Shown here: positions 61,182-64,000 of the stretch, one piece after another | Layout of the letters: each line of letters starts with the position of its first letter | How positions within the stretch are numbered: the first letter of the stretch is position 1 | DNA from: Prunella strophiata | Taxonomy: Eukaryota > Chordata > Aves > Passeriformes > Prunellidae | Assembly (NCBI GenBank): GCA_036583965.1 | Contig: JAZBQD010000062.1 | Span: forward strand, 62,001-126,000 | Reading direction: 5' to 3' | Length of the DNA stretch: 64,000 nucleotides | Translations under genes and position numbers: made by a program | Notes under the pieces: generated by a model | What the model saw: the letters and a program-made list of their open reading frames with translations, nothing else | Told to the model about the DNA's origin: nothing | Databases searched by the model: none

Positions 61182-61196
61182 TTATCTACCCCTTAA
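61182..61196 (-). other. Polypurine tract of the right-edge provirus
   Basis: The minus strand reads TTAAGGGGTAGATAA directly before the LTR start. This is the primer site for plus-strand synthesis. The sense copy in intron 3 has the matching tract at 33951-33966. Confidence 0.75.
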
Positions 61197-64000
61197 TCTA
61201 TACCATATACTCATGCCCAAATCCTACACCTTCTAACTATATGCATACATATATATAAAATATATATATTATATATATTATTTATATATATATAAAACAC
61301 ATATTTAAAAATATATATAAGCATGAATATCATTTCCATAGTCAATGGCCGTCCCTCCAAGATGTCTGTTGAGTTAATTTAGTCTGTGACTGTGGGTTCT
61401 ATCCATCCTAGACGTCTTCTAGGGAAGGAGGACTGGTGTGCTGTTGGCTGATTGCAAGTTGCATCAGGAACTCACAACTGGTGTATCTGGAGTAGTCCAT
61501 CCTCATTGTTCATGGTAGTTATGGCATACAGTAGAAGTGTCATTCAGCAACCAGTATTATACAATTCAACATTACCGACTGTTCTCATCCAAAAATCAAA
61601 TCCCCTTGAGGTACACATCATGTTTCTCCATCCTTCTGCATTACCCACAAGGTACACCCAGATCATCAAGCAAAAACAATCTCATGGATGGGTTTGCCTT
61701 TGCTTGAGGCAGGATTAATCCAAACTGTCTTCTCTAACACATTCCTCATATGCACCACAGGAACTTTAACTCCTACAGTATGTGGAGGTTTTGATTGGGC
61801 AGGGCCAGCTTGATTGGTAGAGCCTTGGGTGTTAACTAACCAGGTGGCCTTCACTAGATGTAGATCCCAATGTTTGAAGGTCCCACCACCCATTGCTTTC
61901 AATGTGGTTTTTAACAGTCCATTTTACTGTTCAATTTTCCCAGAAGCTGGTGCACGATAGGGAATATGATACACCCACTCAATACCATACTCTCTGGCCA
62001 AGGTGTCTATGAGGCTATTTTTGAAATGAGTCCTGTCATCTGACTCAATTCTATCTGTGGTGCCATGTCACCACAGGACTTGCTTTTCAAGGTCCAAGAT
62101 GGTGTTCCGGGCAGTGGCGTAAGGCACAGAGTATGTCTCCAGCCATCCAATGGCTGTTTCCACCATTGTAAGCATGTAGTGCTTGCCTTGATGGATCTGT
62201 GGGAGTGTGATGTAATCAATCTGCCAGGCCTTCCCATATTTATGTTTTGACCATTGTCCACCAGGGGCTTTACCCGCTTGGCCTGCTTGATCACAGCTCA
62301 TGTTTCACAGTTATGGATAACCTGGGAGATAGTGTCCATGGTTAAGTCCACCCCTCGGTCACAAGCTCATTTGTATGTTGCATCTCTTCCCTGATGACCT
62401 GAGGTGTCATGGACCCACCAAGCCAGAAATAATTTACCCTTATGCTGCCAGTCCAGATCCACCTGAGATGCTTTAATCTTGGCAGCCTGATCCACCTGTC
62501 CATTGTTGCAATGTTCTTCCGTAGCCTTACTCTTGGGTACGTGTGCATCTATATTATGTACATTTACTGCTCTATCCAGGCAGCAGTGTCTTACCAAAAT
62601 TCTGCAGCCCAGATGGGTTTACCTCTCCACTGACAATTGGTCTTTTTCCATTGATCCAGCCACCCCCACAGAACATTTCCTACCATCCACAAGTCAGTGC
62701 AGAGGTAGAATGCTGGTCATTTCTCTTATTCAGTGATATCTAATGCCAGCTGGACATCTTTCACGTCTGCAACCTGACTTGATCCACCTTGTCCCTCAAT
62801 AGCTTCTACGACTTGATGCATAGGACTCCATAGAGCAGCTTTCCATTTTCAATGTATCCCTGCAATATGGCAGGAACAATCATTAAAGAGAGTGTATTGC
62901 TTTTCATTTTCTGGCAGCTGATTATATGGTGGGACCTCCTCTGCACGTTTTACCTTCTCCTCCTTTTCTGATGATAATCTGAAATTTTCACCTTTGGGCC
63001 AGTTCATGATGACTTCCAAGATCCCTGGGTGATTGGGGTTTCCTATTCAAGCTCCCTGTGTGATCAAAGCAATCCACTTACTCCAGGTAGCATCAGTGGC
63101 ATGATGTGTTGCAGGGACTTACCCTTTGAGCATCCAGCCTAGCACTGGCAGTCAGGGTGCCAGGAGGAGCTGTGCTTCAGTGTCAATCACTTCTGAAGCA
63201 GCTCCAACCCCTTTATAAGCTGCCAGTATCACTTTTTCAGTTGAGGTGTAACAGGCCTTGGATCCTTTGTGTCCTTGACTCCAGAACCCTAGGAGTCATC
63301 CTCAAGTCTTCTCAGGTACTTTTTGCTAGAGGCTCCAGGAAAGACCAGTCTCCCCAGATGCAGTGTAGAGCACATTTTTCACATCTTATCCTGTCCTGAC
63401 TGGCCCAAGGGCTACTGCATGAACAATCTTCTGTTTAATTTGTTCAAAAGCTTCTTGTTGTTCAGTACCCAACTTATCAGAAGGTAGAGAGGACTTACAG
63501 TCTGATTGTATTCTGGAATATGCATCCTCCAAAAACCCACAGTGCCTAGGAAAGCTTGTGTTTCCTTCTTGCTGGTTGGTAGGAACATAGCTGCTATTTT
63601 GTTGACCACATCCATTGGAGTCTGATGATGCCCATCTTGCCATTTTATTCCTTAAAACTGAATTTCCTGAGCAGGTCCCTTGGCCTTACTCTGCTTTATG
63701 GCAAAACTGGACTTCAGCAGAATCTGGAATATCTTCTCCCCTTTCTCAAAAACTTCTTCTGCTGTGTTGCCCCACTTGATGATATCATCAATGTGTTGCA
63801 AGTGTTCTGGAGCCTCACCCTTTTCCAGTGCAGTCTGGATCAGTCCATGGCAAATGGAAGGACTATGTTTCCACCCCTGGGGCAATTGATTTCAGGTGTA
63901 CTGGACACCCTTCCAGGTAAATGCAAACTGTGGCCTGCACTCTGCTGCCAGAGGAGTGGAGATAAGCACATAAGTAATGTTGATGGTGGCACCACTTTGC
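61197..64000 (-). mobile_element. ERV-L-like provirus pol region, cut by right window edge
   Basis: Minus-strand pol read from right to left: RT with the active-site text HIDDI (63652-63885; the first residue of the usual YxDD is His) and a further RT piece at 63386-63643, RNase H (about 62560-62950), then the integrase zinc domain (62342-62548), integrase core (62007-62301, with AWQIDYI keeping the first catalytic Asp) and integrase end (61666-61902). Frames are separated by shifts and stops. No env is visible between integrase and the LTR, as expected of the ERV-L class. It is non-functional as it stands and related to the intron 3 copies. Confidence 0.82.
61240..61322. repeat. TA-rich microsatellite
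   Basis: Interrupted (TA)n and TATAAAA runs between the polypurine tract and the pol remnant of the ERV-L-like provirus. Confidence 0.9.

Noticed and set aside
1..64000. Bacterial-style systems such as CRISPR arrays, toxin-antitoxin or phage modules
   Set aside because: Everything recognisable is avian nuclear DNA; repeats are LINE, LTR or simple sequence, without spaced direct repeats.

Overview
This window is nuclear DNA from a bird, most likely a songbird. It is AT-rich and vertebrate in style, with one split gene whose introns run to many kilobases. It is crowded with chicken-repeat-1 (CR1) LINEs, several ending in the diagnostic ATTCTATG-type 3' tail, and with avian endogenous retrovirus (ERV) LTRs and proviral fragments. 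There is no bacterial gene, operon, CRISPR array or plasmid feature. The many short open frames are mostly chance or repeat-derived. The only host protein gene I can support is SREK1 (SFRS12), a two-RRM, arginine/serine-rich splicing regulator on the + strand. Nine coding exons were assembled by eye from 12114 to 57869. They total 1628 nt, their phases agree at every junction, and they give about 542 residues. The last exon(s) are not in the window. Layout: 1-3388 holds a minus-strand gammaretrovirus-like provirus cut by the window edge (gag and pol remnants, 5' LTR) with another LTR nested in it. 3389-11590 is intergenic, with LTRs and CR1 pieces. 11590-12900 is a CpG island containing SREK1 exon 1. 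Intron 1 (12275-21476) and intron 2 (21611-29082) are mostly unique AT-rich DNA. Near the end of intron 2 is a CpG-retaining 123-bp block flanked by splice sites, which I read as a candidate poison exon. Intron 3 (29199-37965) contains two broken ERV-L-like pol copies joined head to tail, their 3' LTR with another LTR inside, and two near-identical CR1 pieces. Exons 4-7 (37966-42073) code for RRM2, the helix after it and the start of the RS region. Intron 7 (42074-53065) is a dense stack of nested repeats: an LTR inside a CR1, a second 2-kb CR1, and a third CR1 that still carries its ORF1 esterase and is split by LTRs and a GATATA-type microsatellite. Exons 8 and 9 code for the RS and K/E/D/R-rich tail. 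59145-64000 is a minus-strand ERV-L-like provirus (3' LTR, polypurine tract, integrase to reverse transcriptase) with further nested LTRs, cut by the right edge. SREK1 is autosomal in mammals and, by the known human chromosome 5 to avian Z correspondence, expected on the avian Z. The heavy ERV load and several replacements in the normally very conserved RRM1 make a W-linked gametolog worth testing, but the sequence cannot decide this. I found no wholly new biological system. The most interesting signals are the candidate poison exon, the candidate alternative terminal exon after exon 9, the long K/E/D/R exon 9, and the nested retroelement structures with readable target-site duplications.
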